Position numbers and translations under genes: made by a program. Below, piece after piece: positions 1 to 11,114 of a stretch of 64,000 nt of DNA. Below the pieces are notes generated by a model. The model was given only the letters and a program-made list of their open reading frames with translations. It was not told the DNA's origin and did not search any database. The stretch's first letter is position 1. Every line of letters starts with the position of its first letter. Source of the stretch: Edaphovirga cremea (GTDB lineage: Bacteria; Pseudomonadota; Gammaproteobacteria; Enterobacterales; Enterobacteriaceae). Where the stretch lies: NCBI RefSeq assembly GCF_003332275.1, contig NZ_QOVA01000007.1:182637-246636 (forward strand). The letters run 5' to 3'.

Positions 1-731
1 AGCCGTTGCAGCGCGGCGATCATCTTCTCACGCCCTACCAATTTGGCGGAGCCCGCATCAGCATGGAATTCACGATAGCGGGAGAACCACATGGTAATCA
101 TGCTGGCAAGAATACCAAATACCAACTCCAGCACCGTCGCCACGGCGAAGTAAATCATCGGGTTACCGCTGCTGCTCTCGCCGTCATTGCGGCTCGACAG
201 AAAACCGGAAGCCACCTGCGCAATCAGACGCGAAATAAAGATCACGAACGTATTCACTACGCCCTGAATCAGGGTCATGGTCACCATATCACCATTGGCG
301 ACGTGGCTGATCTCATGGGCGATAACCGCCTCGGCTTCGTCCTGACTCATATTCTGTAGCAATCCGCTGCTGACCGCGACCAACGACGCATCACGGCGGG
401 CACCCGTTGCAAACGCATTGATATCAGGGGCGTGATAAATCGCCACCTGCGGCATCTTGATACCTACCTGCTGCGACTGACGACGCACGGTATCTATCAG
501 CCAGCGCTCCGTTTCATTGCGCGGCTGCTCAATAACTTCACCACCCACCGCGCGCAAAGCCATCCATTTTGACATCAGCAGCGAGACTAATGCGCCGCCA
601 AAACCAAACAGGCCAGCCATGATCATCAGTCCCTGAACACTGCGTGACTGGATCCCTGTCAGACTGAGCACCAGTCCGAAAACCAACATCACCGCCAGGT
701 TGGTCAGCAGGAACAACGCTATACGCATCAT
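1..731 (-). CDS. htpX: HtpX membrane metalloprotease (C-terminus cut by window edge)
   Basis: Heat-shock inner-membrane zinc metalloprotease of the M48 family, which helps FtsH remove damaged membrane proteins. The start codon is the first of two adjacent ATGs ending at 731 ([11 protein letters not shown], as in E. coli). The frame runs to base 1 with no stop, so about 243 of roughly 293 residues are present. The HEIS(H) zinc motif lies near residue 140, encoded around 305-325. Two N-terminal hydrophobic segments precede it and a further pair follows, the usual HtpX topology. It lies next to prc, as in E. coli, and both are on the minus strand. A possible heat-shock promoter lies about 90 bases upstream. 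Identification rests on near-identity to the remembered E. coli protein. Confidence 0.95.
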   Translation of the reverse strand, partial: MMRIALFLLTNLAVMLVFGLVLSLTGIQSRSVQGLMIMAGLFGFGGALVSLLMSKWMALRAVGGEVIEQPRNETERWLIDTVRRQSQQVGIKMPQVAIYHAPDINAFATGARRDASLVAVSSGLLQNMSQDEAEAVIAHEISHVANGDMVTMTLIQGVVNTFVIFISRLIAQVASGFLSSRNDGESSSGNPMIYFAVATVLELVFGILASMITMWFSRYREFHADAGSAKLVGREKMIAALQR

Positions 732-817
732 AGAATTCTTACTTCCTCATTGTTAAGTAGATTGCCCAAAGCTTAAGTCGAGTGCCCTAACCACGCACTG
801 TGGAGTTACCGTAGATC

Positions 818-843
818 CTATGGGCTTCCCGAAGGGTTTCAAG
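818..843 (-). promoter_or_regulatory. Possible sigma-32 promoter of htpX
   Basis: Read on the minus strand, CTTGAAA (complement of 837-843) is followed 12 bases later by CCCATA (complement of 819-824). This resembles the sigma-32 consensus CTTGAAA / CCCCATnT, though the spacer is one to two bases shorter than usual. E. coli htpX is known to be heat-shock controlled. The predicted start near 810 would give a leader of about 80 nt. Confidence 0.4.
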
Positions 844-982
844 AGGGGGAGGCGCTTTAAGCGGCCAAAATCACAATACTTTACAATTTGCAGGGCTTTA
901 ATTCACAAACATTGAACATTTTTACACCGTCACTGCGTCGACCAGCCCAGGCAGATCTCATCAATAAGTGGTCGAAAACCAT

Positions 983-1010
983 AAAAAAAGCGCACCGAAG
1001 TGCGCCTTTT
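983..1010 (-). terminator. Rho-independent terminator of proQ-prc
   Basis: The inverted repeat gcgcac/gtgcgc (990-995 and 1000-1005) with a four-base loop has a run of T on its minus-strand 3' side (complement of 984-989). It lies 28 bases past the prc stop codon. Confidence 0.85.
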
Positions 1011-1037
1011 GACATCTTGTTGCATCCTGATTAAGGA

Positions 1038-3086
1038 CTATTTCGCCGCCACCGGCTGCTGTGGCGCCTGATCTTTTACCATCCTGGCCCAATCAAGTGC
1101 GATATGGACAGTTTCGTCCAGATACGGATCCGGCTGCTGGTAATCTTTTGGCAGATCGTCAAGGGCGTTAATCGGTTTCTTGCCTTCACGCTTGAAGCGC
1201 TCGTTGATACGCGTCAGACGGGTCGCATCATCCTCGTGGTTCTCTTTGTCACGCTGGGCGTAATTGAGAGAGACGATGTCACGTTTGTCTTTCAGCGCCT
1301 TGAAGCGTTCGATATCCTTCGCGATATACTGGAACTCTTCATTGCTGGCGATACGCGCGCTATGGGCCTTCAGCAGCTCAGACAGGAAAGGCTTCACATC
1401 CCCGCTCTTGGTGTAGGTTGCAGCATTGATGCTGTCCCACGGCAAGGCGTTATCCTCAAACTCTTCACCCGTTTCCGCCGCCTCGATACCGGTTGGCATC
1501 ATGATGTCTGGCGTCACGCCTTTACGTTGCGTACTGCCACCATCAACACGATAGAATTTCTGGATGGTGTACTGCACCGAACCCAGCGCTGGCCACTCAG
1601 GGCGCAGCATCTGATCGTAGATGCGGTTCAGGGAGCGATACTGTTGCACAGTGCCTTTACCGAAAGTCGGTTCACCGACAATCAGCGCCCGGCCATAGTC
1701 CTGCATTGCGGCAGCAAAAATTTCAGACGCAGACGCACTGAAGCGATCAACCATCACCACCAGCGGGCCTTTGTAATACACAATGTTATCCGCGTCGCTG
1801 TCTTCGCGCACTTTGCCATTGTTATCACGCACCTGAACGACCGGGCCACTCGGGATAAACAAACCGGAGAGTGACACCGCTTCGGTCAACGCGCCGCCGC
1901 CATTGGTCCGCAGATCGATAATCAGACTGCTGACGTTCTCTTTGGCCATTTTTTGCAGCTGAACTTTGACGTCATCGGTCAGACCGACATAGAAGCCCGG
2001 AATATCCATCACCGCGACCCGCTCTTTGCCGATCTGCTTGATGGTCATCTTGACTGCACGATCTTCAAGGCGAATACGTTCACGGGTCAGCGTCACTGTC
2101 CGCGTTTTGGTACCCTTGCCGGCAGGGAGCAGTTCTAGGCGGACCTTGCTGCCCTTCGGCCCTTTGATCAGCGCAACGACGTCATCAAGACGCCAGCCAA
2201 TCACGTCCACCATCGGTTTGCCGGTCTGGCCGACACCGACAATGCGATCGCCAACGGTAACTGATTTACTCTTCGCTGCCGGACCACCCGGCACCATGGA
2301 GTTGATGAGCGTGTAGTCATCATCCATTTGCAGCACCGCACCAATCCCTTCCAGAGACAGGCTCATCTCAGTATTGAACTGCTCGGTATTGCGCGGCGAC
2401 AGATAGTTGGTATGGGGGTCGATCTCATGCGCGAACGCATTCATGACCAATTGGAAAACGTCTTCACTGTTGCTCTGGCTCAGGCGTTTAATCGCCGACT
2501 GGTAGCGCTTGGTGAGCGTCTCTTTGATTTCTTTGTCACTTTTGCCGGTCAGTTTGAGGTTCAGCTGGTCATATTTGACTTTCGCATCCCATAACTGATT
2601 CAGCTCGGCCACATCTTTTGGCCACGGTGATTTACTGCGATCGAGATCGATCGTGTCAGTCCCCGTAAAGTCCATCGGCCTTTCAAGCACCGACAACGCG
2701 TACTGATAACGTTCGTAACGCCGTTTTTGCACCAGATTAAAGAGTGCGTAGCCGGTATCCAGATTGCCAGACTTCAGCTCTTCGCCCATTGCGTTTCTTT
2801 TATCCGCAAACTGCGCAACATCAGACGCCATAAACACGTTATGGCTGAAATCCAGCATGTTGAGATAACGATCGAAGATTTTAGCGGAAAAACTCTCGTC
2901 AAGATCGAATTGACGATAGTGCGATCGGGTGAAACGTGACGTCACACGTTCACTGACGGTCGCGTCTTGCCGTTCCTGGTGCAGTTGGGGCAGTTTGTCG
3001 ATACTTACCGGCGTATCGTTGGCAAAGCTGATCCCCACTGCCAGAAACAGAGCCGCAATTGCGGTTAATCTGACAAATTTGTTCAT
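1038..3086 (-). CDS. prc: Tail-specific periplasmic protease Prc (Tsp)
   Basis: Periplasmic serine protease of the S41 family that degrades proteins with nonpolar C-termini and trims the septal enzyme FtsI; with NlpI it also controls the hydrolase MepS. The protein has 682 residues, the same as E. coli. A signal peptide occupies residues 1-22 (cleavage after ISFA). A PDZ domain spans about 238-322, and the S41 catalytic core contains Ser452 (SASASE) and Lys477 (TFGKGT), the Ser-Lys dyad. The C-terminal part is rich in charged helices. It starts 19 bases after proQ ends, so the two are probably co-transcribed, as in E. coli. Nothing is unusual in the sequence. Confidence 0.98.
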   Translation of the reverse strand: MNKFVRLTAIAALFLAVGISFANDTPVSIDKLPQLHQERQDATVSERVTSRFTRSHYRQFDLDESFSAKIFDRYLNMLDFSHNVFMASDVAQFADKRNAMGEELKSGNLDTGYALFNLVQKRRYERYQYALSVLERPMDFTGTDTIDLDRSKSPWPKDVAELNQLWDAKVKYDQLNLKLTGKSDKEIKETLTKRYQSAIKRLSQSNSEDVFQLVMNAFAHEIDPHTNYLSPRNTEQFNTEMSLSLEGIGAVLQMDDDYTLINSMVPGGPAAKSKSVTVGDRIVGVGQTGKPMVDVIGWRLDDVVALIKGPKGSKVRLELLPAGKGTKTRTVTLTRERIRLEDRAVKMTIKQIGKERVAVMDIPGFYVGLTDDVKVQLQKMAKENVSSLIIDLRTNGGGALTEAVSLSGLFIPSGPVVQVRDNNGKVREDSDADNIVYYKGPLVVMVDRFSASASEIFAAAMQDYGRALIVGEPTFGKGTVQQYRSLNRIYDQMLRPEWPALGSVQYTIQKFYRVDGGSTQRKGVTPDIMMPTGIEAAETGEEFEDNALPWDSINAATYTKSGDVKPFLSELLKAHSARIASNEEFQYIAKDIERFKALKDKRDIVSLNYAQRDKENHEDDATRLTRINERFKREGKKPINALDDLPKDYQQPDPYLDETVHIALDWARMVKDQAPQQPVAAK

Positions 3087-3105
3087 GCCTGGGTTGGCCT
3101 CCGTA

Positions 3106-3840
3106 TCAGAACTGCAAGTGTTCTGCGCGCACGATCATCGCCAGACCGGTAGAGAGCTGTACACGTACGCCATCTTTAGCGATTTCAAGTACGGTTGCAT
3201 CCATCGCGCTCTGACCTGCTCTGACTTTGATTTCCTGGCCAATCTGCAGTTTAGAGATATCGGTAACCTGTTGGGCTACTGGCACCTGGCGCGGCTGATT
3301 TTCCTGCCGCGGTGGACGAGGCTGGCTGGCTTGTTGCGGGCGATTTTGCTGACGCGGCTTGCGGTTTTCCTGCGACGCGGTGTTATCGCGACGTGGTGCA
3401 GGTTTTTTACCAGCAGGACGCGGACGGCGGACCTCGGTATTTTCACCGCTGGTTTCGCGGGCACCGGCGGTTTCGCGACGCTTGGCCTGTTGCTCTGCAC
3501 GCTGTGCTTGCACACGTGCTTTAGCTTCTTCCAGTTGCTTGCGGGCATGTTCTACATGTTGTTCCTCAAGCTCGCCACAAGCATTACCGTCAAGATCAAC
3601 GCGTTGAGCGCCGACTTTAACGCCGTAAAGGTAACGCCAGCTTGAGGTATAGAGGCGTAAGGCAGAACGCAATTGCGTTTTGCTCAGATTTTCCTCGCCT
3701 TGTACACGTTCCACAAGATCTTGAAAAATACCGATCTTCAGAGGACGTGCTTCACCTTCGGCAGTAAAACAAAGCGGAAAACGCTCTGCCAGAAAGGCGA
3801 TGACTTCTTTACTACTGTTCAACTTAGGTTGATTTTCCAT
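3106..3840 (-). CDS. proQ: RNA chaperone ProQ
   Basis: Global RNA-binding protein that protects mRNAs and small RNAs through their 3' stem-loops; named for its effect on the osmoporter ProP. It has 244 residues (E. coli 232). The FinO-type domain covers about 1-120 (starting [20 protein letters not shown]), followed by a basic linker rich in Arg, Pro and Gln (about 120-190) and a C-terminal Tudor-like domain ([20 protein letters not shown]). The linker is longer and more Gln/Pro rich than in E. coli, which accounts for the extra length. It precedes prc on the same strand. Confidence 0.97.
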   Translation of the reverse strand: MENQPKLNSSKEVIAFLAERFPLCFTAEGEARPLKIGIFQDLVERVQGEENLSKTQLRSALRLYTSSWRYLYGVKVGAQRVDLDGNACGELEEQHVEHARKQLEEAKARVQAQRAEQQAKRRETAGARETSGENTEVRRPRPAGKKPAPRRDNTASQENRKPRQQNRPQQASQPRPPRQENQPRQVPVAQQVTDISKLQIGQEIKVRAGQSAMDATVLEIAKDGVRVQLSTGLAMIVRAEHLQF

Positions 3841-3935
3841 GAAATTTCCTGATTACAACGGGTTTGCCAACCGGCGCAGGCATGAACAGGCGCCATTATA
3901 ATGACGTCATCAGTAAATGCCACGTTATCCGTAGA

Positions 3936-4433
3936 TCATCTTGCGATCAGATTGACATATTTTGCCGCATCGCACTGTTCGAGGTGCGCGCAAAGCCCCG
4001 CCACCACAGCGTTCAAGCCCTGTTCATCGTCGTGATCGAAACGTTGATAACGCGTGCTATCAATATCTAAAACGCCAATAACCCGGCCACCCACATTCAA
4101 TGGCAACACAATTTCAGCATTGCTGGCTGCATCACAGGCGATATGCCCGGGAAATGCATGTACATCGCCAACGCGCTGTACGGCATTGTCTGCCACTGCC
4201 GTACCACAGACCCCTTTACCTACCGGAATTCTCACGCAGGCAATTTTGCCCTGAAAAGGGCCAAGAACCAGCGTCGTACCATCCAATAAATAGAATCCAA
4301 CCCAGTTGACGTCCTCAAGACGTTCGTACAACAAGGCACTGGCATTAGATAGGGTAGCAATAAAATTGCTCTCCCCGGCGATCAACGCGCTCAAATCACG
4401 TTTTAATTCGGTGTAGAATGCTTCTTTATTCAT
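3936..4433 (-). CDS. msrC: Free methionine-(R)-sulfoxide reductase (YebR)
   Basis: GAF-domain enzyme that reduces free methionine-(R)-sulfoxide using thioredoxin; cytosolic. At 165 residues it matches the E. coli length, and one GAF domain fills it. The family cysteines are present: one in FQGKIACVRIPVGKGVCGTA gives the pair Cys84/Cys94 in E. coli terms, and the catalytic one lies in GHIACDAASNAEIVLP. It is upstream of proQ on the same strand and divergent from letA, exactly the yebR-yebS arrangement of E. coli. Confidence 0.96.
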   Translation of the reverse strand: MNKEAFYTELKRDLSALIAGESNFIATLSNASALLYERLEDVNWVGFYLLDGTTLVLGPFQGKIACVRIPVGKGVCGTAVADNAVQRVGDVHAFPGHIACDAASNAEIVLPLNVGGRVIGVLDIDSTRYQRFDHDDEQGLNAVVAGLCAHLEQCDAAKYVNLIAR

Positions 4434-4666
4434 TTAATAACCATGAGAACAATAAGGATGACTAGCCACCAGCGGTGTTTAGCCCCTATAAAATAAGCAT
4501 TAAATGCCTATTGCCACAAGGTGAATCATCTGTGGCTTTAAAAACACTAGCCTACAATGTATGTTTGCCGACCCAAAATACATTTTTTGCATATTCGAGC
4601 CTGACCGCAGTGGCTAACCAAGCTACGCTAACAGTCATCAACGCGCTATCGGCGAACTCCGGGATT

Positions 4667-5914
4667 ATGAAAATAAGAACTCTCTCAGGCCCTTTGCCAC
4701 AACCTCGTTATCAACGCTGTAACGAGTGTGACACACTTTTCATCCTGCCTGAGTTATTAAACCGTCAGAGTGCCTATTGCCCACGCTGCAACGCCCAGGT
4801 GGAGAAAGGTCACGAATGGTCGCTGACCCGCCTCACTTCACTCGCCGTGGCGATGCTGCTGTTGATGCCCTTTGCGTTCTTCCAGCCGCTGATCAGCATC
4901 CGCCTGCTGGGCACCAGAATTGACGCCAACCTGATGGAAGGTATCTGGCAGATGACGCAGCAAGGTCATCCCATCACCGCCAGTATGGTCGCCTTCTGCA
5001 CGATTGGCGCGCCCGTCACCCTCGCGGGTTCGATTCTCTATCTTTATCTGGGCGAGCGATTGGGCATGAACCTGAAACCGGTGCTGCTGATGCTTGACCG
5101 GTTGAAAGAGTGGGTCATGCTCGATATTTACCTGATTGGTATGGCCGTTGCCTGTATCAAAGTCAAAGAATATGCCGACATCAACGTTGGCATGGCACTC
5201 GTGGCCTATCTGGCGGTCACGGTGCTGGCAACGCTGACGCTGATTCACATCAACGTTGAACAACTGTGGCAGCGCTTCTACCCGCAGCCCAAAGCCAAAG
5301 GGCCGCCCTCAACTCTCCAGCTCTGCCTCTCCTGCAACTTTACCGGCCATGCCGATGCGCGTGGCCGTTGCCCGCGCTGCCACGTCGTGATCAGGCCACG
5401 ACGCCGCCAAAGCCTGCAAAAAACCTGGGCAGCGCTGATTGCCTCGACCGTGCTGTTGTTGCCCGCCAATTTATTGCCGATCTCGGTGATCTACGCCAAC
5501 GGACAGCGCATGGAAGATACGATTTTCTCCGGCGTGGTTTCACTGGCCAGTTCCGGGAACATGCCTATCGCGGCCATTGTTTTTATTGCCAGTGTGCTGG
5601 TGCCCTTCACCAAAGTGATTGTGCTGCTGACGTTACTGTTGAGCATCCATTTCAAAACGCAGCACAGCCTGAAAACGCGAATCCGTCTGCTGCGGGTAAT
5701 CACCTGGATTGGCCGCTGGTCGATGCTCGATTTATTTGTTATTTCATTGATGATGTCGCTGGTGAACCGTGACCAGCTCTTGTCATTTACCATGGGTCCG
5801 GCGGCGTTCTATTTTGGCGCTGCGGTAATTCTGACTCTTCTTGCCGTACACTGGCTGGATAGCCGCTTGATTTGGGATGCACATGCAACAGGAAACGCCG
5901 AATACACCGACTGA
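4667..5914 (+). CDS. letA: LetA (YebS) inner-membrane partner of the LetB lipid tunnel
   Basis: PqiA-family polytopic inner-membrane protein that pairs with LetB in phospholipid transport between the two membranes. I chose the ATG at 4667 ([18 protein letters not shown]; 415 residues). The frame is open further up to 4475, but the upstream residues have no family counterpart, while E. coli YebS (427 residues) aligns from ITVRAIGEELPRGDYQRC. There are two zinc-ribbon modules: CNECDTLF with CPRC near residues 19-43, and CLSCNFTG with CPRC near 220-240. Each precedes a four-helix membrane block. The end overlaps the start of letB by 32 bases, implying an operon with translational coupling. Confidence 0.95.
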   Translation: MKIRTLSGPLPQPRYQRCNECDTLFILPELLNRQSAYCPRCNAQVEKGHEWSLTRLTSLAVAMLLLMPFAFFQPLISIRLLGTRIDANLMEGIWQMTQQGHPITASMVAFCTIGAPVTLAGSILYLYLGERLGMNLKPVLLMLDRLKEWVMLDIYLIGMAVACIKVKEYADINVGMALVAYLAVTVLATLTLIHINVEQLWQRFYPQPKAKGPPSTLQLCLSCNFTGHADARGRCPRCHVVIRPRRRQSLQKTWAALIASTVLLLPANLLPISVIYANGQRMEDTIFSGVVSLASSGNMPIAAIVFIASVLVPFTKVIVLLTLLLSIHFKTQHSLKTRIRLLRVITWIGRWSMLDLFVISLMMSLVNRDQLLSFTMGPAAFYFGAAVILTLLAVHWLDSRLIWDAHATGNAEYTD

Positions 5915-8513
5915 GGCGCGGGTGAAAAATAAACGCCGGATTTCACCTTTCTGGTTACTGCCTTTCATCGCTTTGCTGATTGCAGGCTGGTTGCTCTACG
6001 GCAATTTTCAGGAGCGCGGCACGACAGTCACGATTGAATTCCAGTCTGCCGCAGGCATTGTGGCGGGACGCACGCCCGTGCGCTATCAGGGCGTGGAAGT
6101 CGGCACCGTTCAGTCCATCCGACTGAACAAAGATCTGCGCAGCATCCTGGTCGACGTCAGCATTAAAAGCGATCTGGAAGATTCATTGCGCGAAGGAACC
6201 CAATTCTGGCTGGTGACGCCCAAGGCCTCGCTGGCGGGGGTCTCCGGCCTTGATGCGCTGGTTGGCGGCAACTATATCGGCATGATGCCAGGCACTGGCG
6301 AACCGCAAACCCACTTCACCGCACTGGATACCCAGCCTAAATTCCGGCTGAATACCGGTGAACTGATGATCCATCTGCACGCCAGCGATCTGGGGTCGCT
6401 GAATACCGGTTCACTGGTCTATTACCGTAAAATCCCGGTCGGCAAAGTCTATGACTATGACATTGAGGCGGGTAATAACGGCGTCACCATTGATGTACTG
6501 ATCGACCGCCGTTTTGCTGAACTGGTCAAAAGCAACAGCCGCTTCTGGAATGTCTCGGGGTTCAAGGGCGATTTCAGCCTGCAGGGCGCAACGGTTGAGA
6601 TGGAGAGTCTGGCGGCGCTGGTCAATGGCGCCATCGCGTTTGATTCCCCCATCCACGGCAAGAAAGCGGAACCGGAGCAATCCTTCACCCTGTATCCGGA
6701 TTTGGCGCACAGCCAGCGCGGCGTGGCGATCACCCTCGACCTGCCCAATGGAAATAGCCTCAGCGAAAACCACACGCCGCTGATCTATCAGGGCTTGCAG
6801 GTTGGGACGCTGACTAAAATCACCCTGCAACCTGATGGCAAGGTGACGGGCGAACTCACTATCGATCCGTCGGTGGTGGATCTGATGCGCACCGGCACGC
6901 GCATTGAGATGAACAGCCCCAAGATCAGCCTGAGCGGCGCGAAACTCAGCGAACTGCTCACCGGGAATACGCTTGAACTCATCCCCGGCGAAGGCGAATC
7001 GCAGAACCATTTTGTGGTCCTCGACAGCAGTAAAAAATTGCTGCAAGAGCCGGGCGTTCTCACCTTGCAACTGCTGGCATCGCAATCCTATGGCATTGAC
7101 GTCGGGCAGCCGATTACCCTGCATGGCATCGCCATTGGGCAAATTCTGGATCGCGCCCTGACCGATGACGGCATTTTGTTCAATGCGGCGATCAAAGCGC
7201 AATACCGCCATCTGCTGCACAAAGACAGCAAGTTTGTGGTTAATAGCCGGGTTGATGTGAAACTGGGCATTGACGGGCTCCAGGTCGTGGGGGCCAGCGC
7301 GCAGGAGTGGATTGACGGTGGCGTGCGCATTATTCCGGGGGGCAAAGGCGAACCCGCCAGTCGTTATCCGCTCTACAGCGATCAGGACAAGGCCCGCGAA
7401 GGCATTCAGGGCAATACCCCTGCGCCAACCTTGACCCTGACCGCGCAAAGCCTGCCGGATGTACAGACCGGCTCGGTGGTGCTCTACCGTAAATTCGAGG
7501 TGGGTGAAATTGTCGATGTACGGCCAAAGACCAACGAGTTTGAGGTTGACGTCTATATTCAGCCTGAATATCGCAAATTATTGACTGAAAAGAGTATTTT
7601 CTGGGCTGAAGGCGGTGCAAAAGTTCAACTCAACGCCAATGGCCTGACGGTACAGGCTTCGCCGCTCAACCGCGCCCTGAAAGGGGCGATCAGCTTCGAT
7701 AATCTGGAAGGGGTCACGCTGACCAAAGGCAGCAAACGCGTGCTTTACGCCGCGGAAACCGCCGCGCGCGCCGTCGGCAGCCAAATAACGCTCGTCACCT
7801 ATGACGCCAGTAAACTGGCGGCGGGTATGCCAATCCGTTATCTGGGTATCGATATCGGTCAGGTCGAGTCGTTGAAACTGGCGGACAATAAAAATCAGGT
7901 GCAGGCGAAAGCGGTCCTCTATCCGGAATATGTCCAGACTTTTGCCCGGGCAGGCACGCGCTTCTCCATTGTCTCACCGGAAATTTCTGCGGCCGGGGTC
8001 AATAATCTCGACACCCTGCTCCAGCCCTATATCAACGTTGAAGCCGGAAGCGGCCACGTCTCGCGTAATTTTGAATTGCAGGAATCCACCATCACCGATT
8101 CGCGCTATATAGACGGTCTGGGCATTGTGATGGATGCACCCGAAACCGGATCGCTACAGATTGGCACGCCGGTACTCTACCGGGGTATCGAAGTCGGCAC
8201 GGTGACCGGTTTCTATCTGGGTGCCATGTCCGATCGGGTGCACGTCACGCTGCGCATCAGCAAGAAGTTCCAGCATCTGGTGCGCAACAACTCGGTGTTC
8301 TGGCTGGCGTCCGGCTATAATCTGGAGTTCGGCCTGACCGGCGGCGTAGTCAAGAGCGGCACCTTCCAACAATTCATTCGCGGCGGTATTGCCTTCGCCA
8401 CGCCACCGACGACGCCTCTGGCACCGCCTTCGTCCCCCGGCAAGCACTTCCTGCTCAATAGCGAAGCGCCAAAGGATTGGAAAGATTGGGGCACCGCGAT
8501 CCCACGTAACTGA
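5883..8513 (+). CDS. letB: LetB (YebT) seven-MCE-domain envelope-spanning tunnel protein
   Basis: Forms a hexameric tube across the periplasm that carries lipids between the inner and outer membranes. It has 876 residues from the ATG at 5883 ([19 protein letters not shown]); an ATG two codons earlier at 5877 is also possible. One N-terminal transmembrane helix (about 24-44) is followed by seven MCE repeats, recognisable by recurring (V/L)xYxGxxVG motifs such as [54 protein letters not shown] and [10 protein letters not shown]. The reading frame overlaps the end of letA. Length and domain count match the E. coli protein. Confidence 0.97.
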   Translation: MQQETPNTPTEARVKNKRRISPFWLLPFIALLIAGWLLYGNFQERGTTVTIEFQSAAGIVAGRTPVRYQGVEVGTVQSIRLNKDLRSILVDVSIKSDLEDSLREGTQFWLVTPKASLAGVSGLDALVGGNYIGMMPGTGEPQTHFTALDTQPKFRLNTGELMIHLHASDLGSLNTGSLVYYRKIPVGKVYDYDIEAGNNGVTIDVLIDRRFAELVKSNSRFWNVSGFKGDFSLQGATVEMESLAALVNGAIAFDSPIHGKKAEPEQSFTLYPDLAHSQRGVAITLDLPNGNSLSENHTPLIYQGLQVGTLTKITLQPDGKVTGELTIDPSVVDLMRTGTRIEMNSPKISLSGAKLSELLTGNTLELIPGEGESQNHFVVLDSSKKLLQEPGVLTLQLLASQSYGIDVGQPITLHGIAIGQILDRALTDDGILFNAAIKAQYRHLLHKDSKFVVNSRVDVKLGIDGLQVVGASAQEWIDGGVRIIPGGKGEPASRYPLYSDQDKAREGIQGNTPAPTLTLTAQSLPDVQTGSVVLYRKFEVGEIVDVRPKTNEFEVDVYIQPEYRKLLTEKSIFWAEGGAKVQLNANGLTVQASPLNRALKGAISFDNLEGVTLTKGSKRVLYAAETAARAVGSQITLVTYDASKLAAGMPIRYLGIDIGQVESLKLADNKNQVQAKAVLYPEYVQTFARAGTRFSIVSPEISAAGVNNLDTLLQPYINVEAGSGHVSRNFELQESTITDSRYIDGLGIVMDAPETGSLQIGTPVLYRGIEVGTVTGFYLGAMSDRVHVTLRISKKFQHLVRNNSVFWLASGYNLEFGLTGGVVKSGTFQQFIRGGIAFATPPTTPLAPPSSPGKHFLLNSEAPKDWKDWGTAIPRN

Positions 8514-8524
8514 TTTGACACGGC

Positions 8525-8548
8525 GGGGAGCGTCTCCGGCTCCCCACC
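8525..8548 (+). terminator. Hairpin after letB, possible weak terminator
   Basis: ggggagc (8525-8531) pairs with gctcccc (8539-8545) around a seven-base loop just after the letB stop. The T tract is poor, so termination may be partial. Confidence 0.4.
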
Positions 8549-8616
8549 TTTACGGCTTACGGCCATTTTATGATAAACTCGCCCACTGATTTGAATTCGC
8601 ATTGAGATCCCCTCCC

Positions 8617-10065
8617 GTGGCCAAACATGCCTCAGCTTTTTTACCGCCCGCCTTCCTTGCGGCAACGCGCGATATCATGCCCGCTCATCTTGATATGGAT
8701 GGATTCATCCAAGCCTGCCAACGCCCCTTGCGCGCCAGCCTGCGGGTGAATACGCTGAAAATCGACGTTGATGAGTTTTTGTCATTGATGGCCCCTTATC
8801 ACTGGCAACTCGACCCTATTCCTTGGTGCAAAGATGGCTTCTGGATTAATCGCGACGATGAAGAGACGTTGAGACTGGGCAATACCCTTGAGCATCTCAG
8901 CGGTCTGTATTACCTCCAGGAAGCCAGTTCGATGCTGCCGGTCACCGCCCTGTTCACACAGGCAGAGCGCCCTTCACGGGTATTGGATGTCGCCGCAGCA
9001 CCTGGCTCGAAAACGACGCAAATCGCGGCGATGATGCGCAATCAGGGCGGTATCGTCGCCAATGAGTACTCTGCCAGCCGGGTGAAAGTGCTGCATGCCA
9101 ACATCAGCCGCTGTGGTGTCAGCAATACGGCGCTGACCCATTTCGATGGCCGGGTATTTGGTGCCGCGCTGCCAGAGTGCTTCGACGCCATTCTGCTCGA
9201 TGCCCCATGTTCCGGCGAAGGCGTGGTGCGTAAAGATCCCGACGCCATGAGCAACTGGTCGCAAGAAAGTATTGGCTCGATTGCCGCCACACAGCGTGAG
9301 TTGATTGACAGCGCATTCCATGCGCTGAAACCCGGTGGCGTAATGGTCTATTCGACCTGTACGCTGAATCGCCAAGAGAATCAGGACGTGTGTCAGTGGC
9401 TGTTGGCGCAATATCCCGGCGCGGTTGAAATTGAACGGCTGAATGATTTGTTCACCGGTGCCGAACTTGCCAGCACGCCCGAAGGTTTCCTGCACGTATT
9501 CCCGCAGATCTATGACAGCGAGGGCTTTTTTGTCGCCCGCTTGCGCAAGACCGCATCCATTGCGCCTTTACCTGCACCGGGTTACAAGGTCGGTAAATTT
9601 CCGTTTGAACGCCTGCCGGGGAAAGAACGCGATGCGGTCACCCAAGCCGCCCAAACCGCTGGACTCAGCTGGGATGAGACGTTGCAACTCTGGTGGCGGG
9701 ATAAAGAAATCTGGTTATTCCCAAAAGAATTGCAACCCCTGCTCGGCAAGGTGCGCTTCTCGCGCATTGGCATCAAACTGGCAGAACGTTTTCCCAAAGG
9801 CTATCGCTGGCAGCATGAAGCAGTGATCGCCCTGGCCGATCCGGCACATATCCGCGCGACGGCTTTGACACCAGAACTGGCGCAAGAGTGGTTTATGGGG
9901 CGCGATCTCTATCCCGAACAGACGCCTGAGCATGATGAAATGCTGGTGTGTTATTTACAGCGGCCAATAGGCATGGCGAAACGCATTGGCAGCCGCATCA
10001 AGAATAACCTGCCGCGCGAATTGGTACGCGACGGTGCGGCACTGTCGCCCGCTGGCGATCGCTGA
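8617..10065 (+). CDS. rsmF: 16S rRNA m5C1407 methyltransferase RsmF (YebU)
   Basis: S-adenosylmethionine-dependent enzyme methylating C1407 of 16S rRNA in the 30S subunit. I chose the GTG at 8617 (translated [17 protein letters not shown]), because it aligns with the E. coli start MAQHTVYFPDAFLTQM; a TTG at 8602 would add five residues without family support. The Rossmann SAM-binding motif is [15 protein letters not shown]. The two family cysteines lie in [14 protein letters not shown] and [14 protein letters not shown]-terminal PUA-like RNA-binding region follows. Length is 482 residues (E. coli 479). In E. coli yebV follows directly; here a pilus operon intervenes. Confidence 0.95.
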   Translation: MAKHASAFLPPAFLAATRDIMPAHLDMDGFIQACQRPLRASLRVNTLKIDVDEFLSLMAPYHWQLDPIPWCKDGFWINRDDEETLRLGNTLEHLSGLYYLQEASSMLPVTALFTQAERPSRVLDVAAAPGSKTTQIAAMMRNQGGIVANEYSASRVKVLHANISRCGVSNTALTHFDGRVFGAALPECFDAILLDAPCSGEGVVRKDPDAMSNWSQESIGSIAATQRELIDSAFHALKPGGVMVYSTCTLNRQENQDVCQWLLAQYPGAVEIERLNDLFTGAELASTPEGFLHVFPQIYDSEGFFVARLRKTASIAPLPAPGYKVGKFPFERLPGKERDAVTQAAQTAGLSWDETLQLWWRDKEIWLFPKELQPLLGKVRFSRIGIKLAERFPKGYRWQHEAVIALADPAHIRATALTPELAQEWFMGRDLYPEQTPEHDEMLVCYLQRPIGMAKRIGSRIKNNLPRELVRDGAALSPAGDR

Positions 10066-10480
10066 GAGCGATCGATTCTGAATAATGCTCCCATGCAAGC
10101 CTCAATGATGGCGGATCCTGCTGACACGGCGGATCTACCATTTTTCGTTATAGCCCCTTTCATTTCTCAAATATTTCCATTGATAACTTTCCCCACGCTT
10201 AAAATCCCCCAGCAAAACAAGTAAGAGTAATTTATATTTTCCAAAAAATTACGTTCCACTTTGCGGCACACTCCCGCGAAAAAAACCAGCAATTGTCCAG
10301 ATCCCTCCGAGTCAGTACTGGCTTTAGCAAAAAATCCCTTAATTGCCAGCTAATAGGTCAAAAAAGAGTAATTCGTGAGCCTGATGTCTTTTTTTGGATT
10401 TAAACAGGAAATATCCATGAATGTATTCTAATAATTAATTTGTTTAAAAATATTAATGCTTACTCGCGGAAGCTGCCATT
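10066..10480. other. AT-rich spacer upstream of the pilus operon
   Basis: No coding sequence is supported here. The right part (about 10150-10440) is clearly more AT-rich than rsmF or the pilus genes and probably carries the promoter of the csu operon, but I could not pick one -35/-10 pair with confidence. Confidence 0.5.
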
Positions 10481-10522
10481 TTTAGACATCTGTAGTTCAA
10501 CTTTAGATATCTGTAGTTCAAC
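10481..10522. repeat. Tandem 21-bp duplication in the pilus leader
   Basis: Two abutting 21-base units (10481-10501 and 10502-10522) both read tttaga(c/t)atctgtagttcaac with a single difference. They end 37 bases before the first pilus start codon, so they lie in the leader or promoter of the operon. Confidence 0.9.
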
Positions 10523-10559
10523 CACTGATGCGGCCCATTTTCAGTTTAAGGAACAGGCT

Positions 10560-11087
10560 ATGAAGAAAATACGACTCGTGCTGGCTTGCTTGACGTTGAT
10601 GATGTCGATCACCGCAACACCGCTTTTCGCCGGGACCGTTCAAGGAAATTTGAATGTGTCACTGACTATCGGTAATGGTTGCGAACTGACTGGCGGCGAC
10701 TATACGGGTGCAGTGAACCAATTTGGAAATCTGAGTTTTGGCCAGTATTCCTCGCTCAGTAACATCATTGACTCCCAATCCACAGGAGCCAGTACCGGCA
10801 ATATGCAAATGGTGTGTACCACAGGAACGGCGTACACCGTCAGCCTGGATAATGGCTTGCATGCAAGTGGCGCACAGCGGCGAATGATGGGCCCTGCAGG
10901 GGCATTCATCAATTATAACCTCTTTCAGGATGCGCCCCGCGCCACGGCATGGGCGGCAGGCACACCGTTGGCCGCAACCGGTGCTGGCACCCCGGTGGAT
11001 CTGATTGTTTATGGCCGCGTGCCTGCGCAGACCACCCCGGCGGCGGGTGCTTATGCGGACACGGTAACCATGACCGTCACCTGGTGA
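10560..11087 (+). CDS. csuA/B: Spore coat U domain pilin, CsuA/B-like major subunit
   Basis: First gene of an archaic chaperone-usher pilus operon and probably the main shaft subunit. The ATG at 10560 has a good ribosome site (aagga) and gives 175 residues with a signal peptide (MKKIRLVLACLTLMM, cleaved after LFA). The open frame reaches back to 10440 but that part is not signal-like. The mature part is one SCPU domain: NCEL-type cysteine (GNGCELTGG), FGNLSFGQY, a second cysteine (MQMVCTTGTAYTVSLDNG), and the ending YADTVTMTVTW typical of donor-strand pilins. Gene order csuA/B-A-B-C-D-E is as in Acinetobacter. Confidence 0.85.
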   Translation: MKKIRLVLACLTLMMSITATPLFAGTVQGNLNVSLTIGNGCELTGGDYTGAVNQFGNLSFGQYSSLSNIIDSQSTGASTGNMQMVCTTGTAYTVSLDNGLHASGAQRRMMGPAGAFINYNLFQDAPRATAWAAGTPLAATGAGTPVDLIVYGRVPAQTTPAAGAYADTVTMTVTW

Positions 11088-11114
11088 TGGTGTGGCATTC
11101 AGGGGCTCTGATTG

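Noticed and set aside
4475..4666. 64-codon upstream extension of letA
   Set aside because: No family counterpart; the E. coli protein aligns from 4667 on.
6411..7448. A 345-codon minus-strand frame inside letB
   Set aside because: Low-complexity shadow of the MCE repeats with no recognisable domain.
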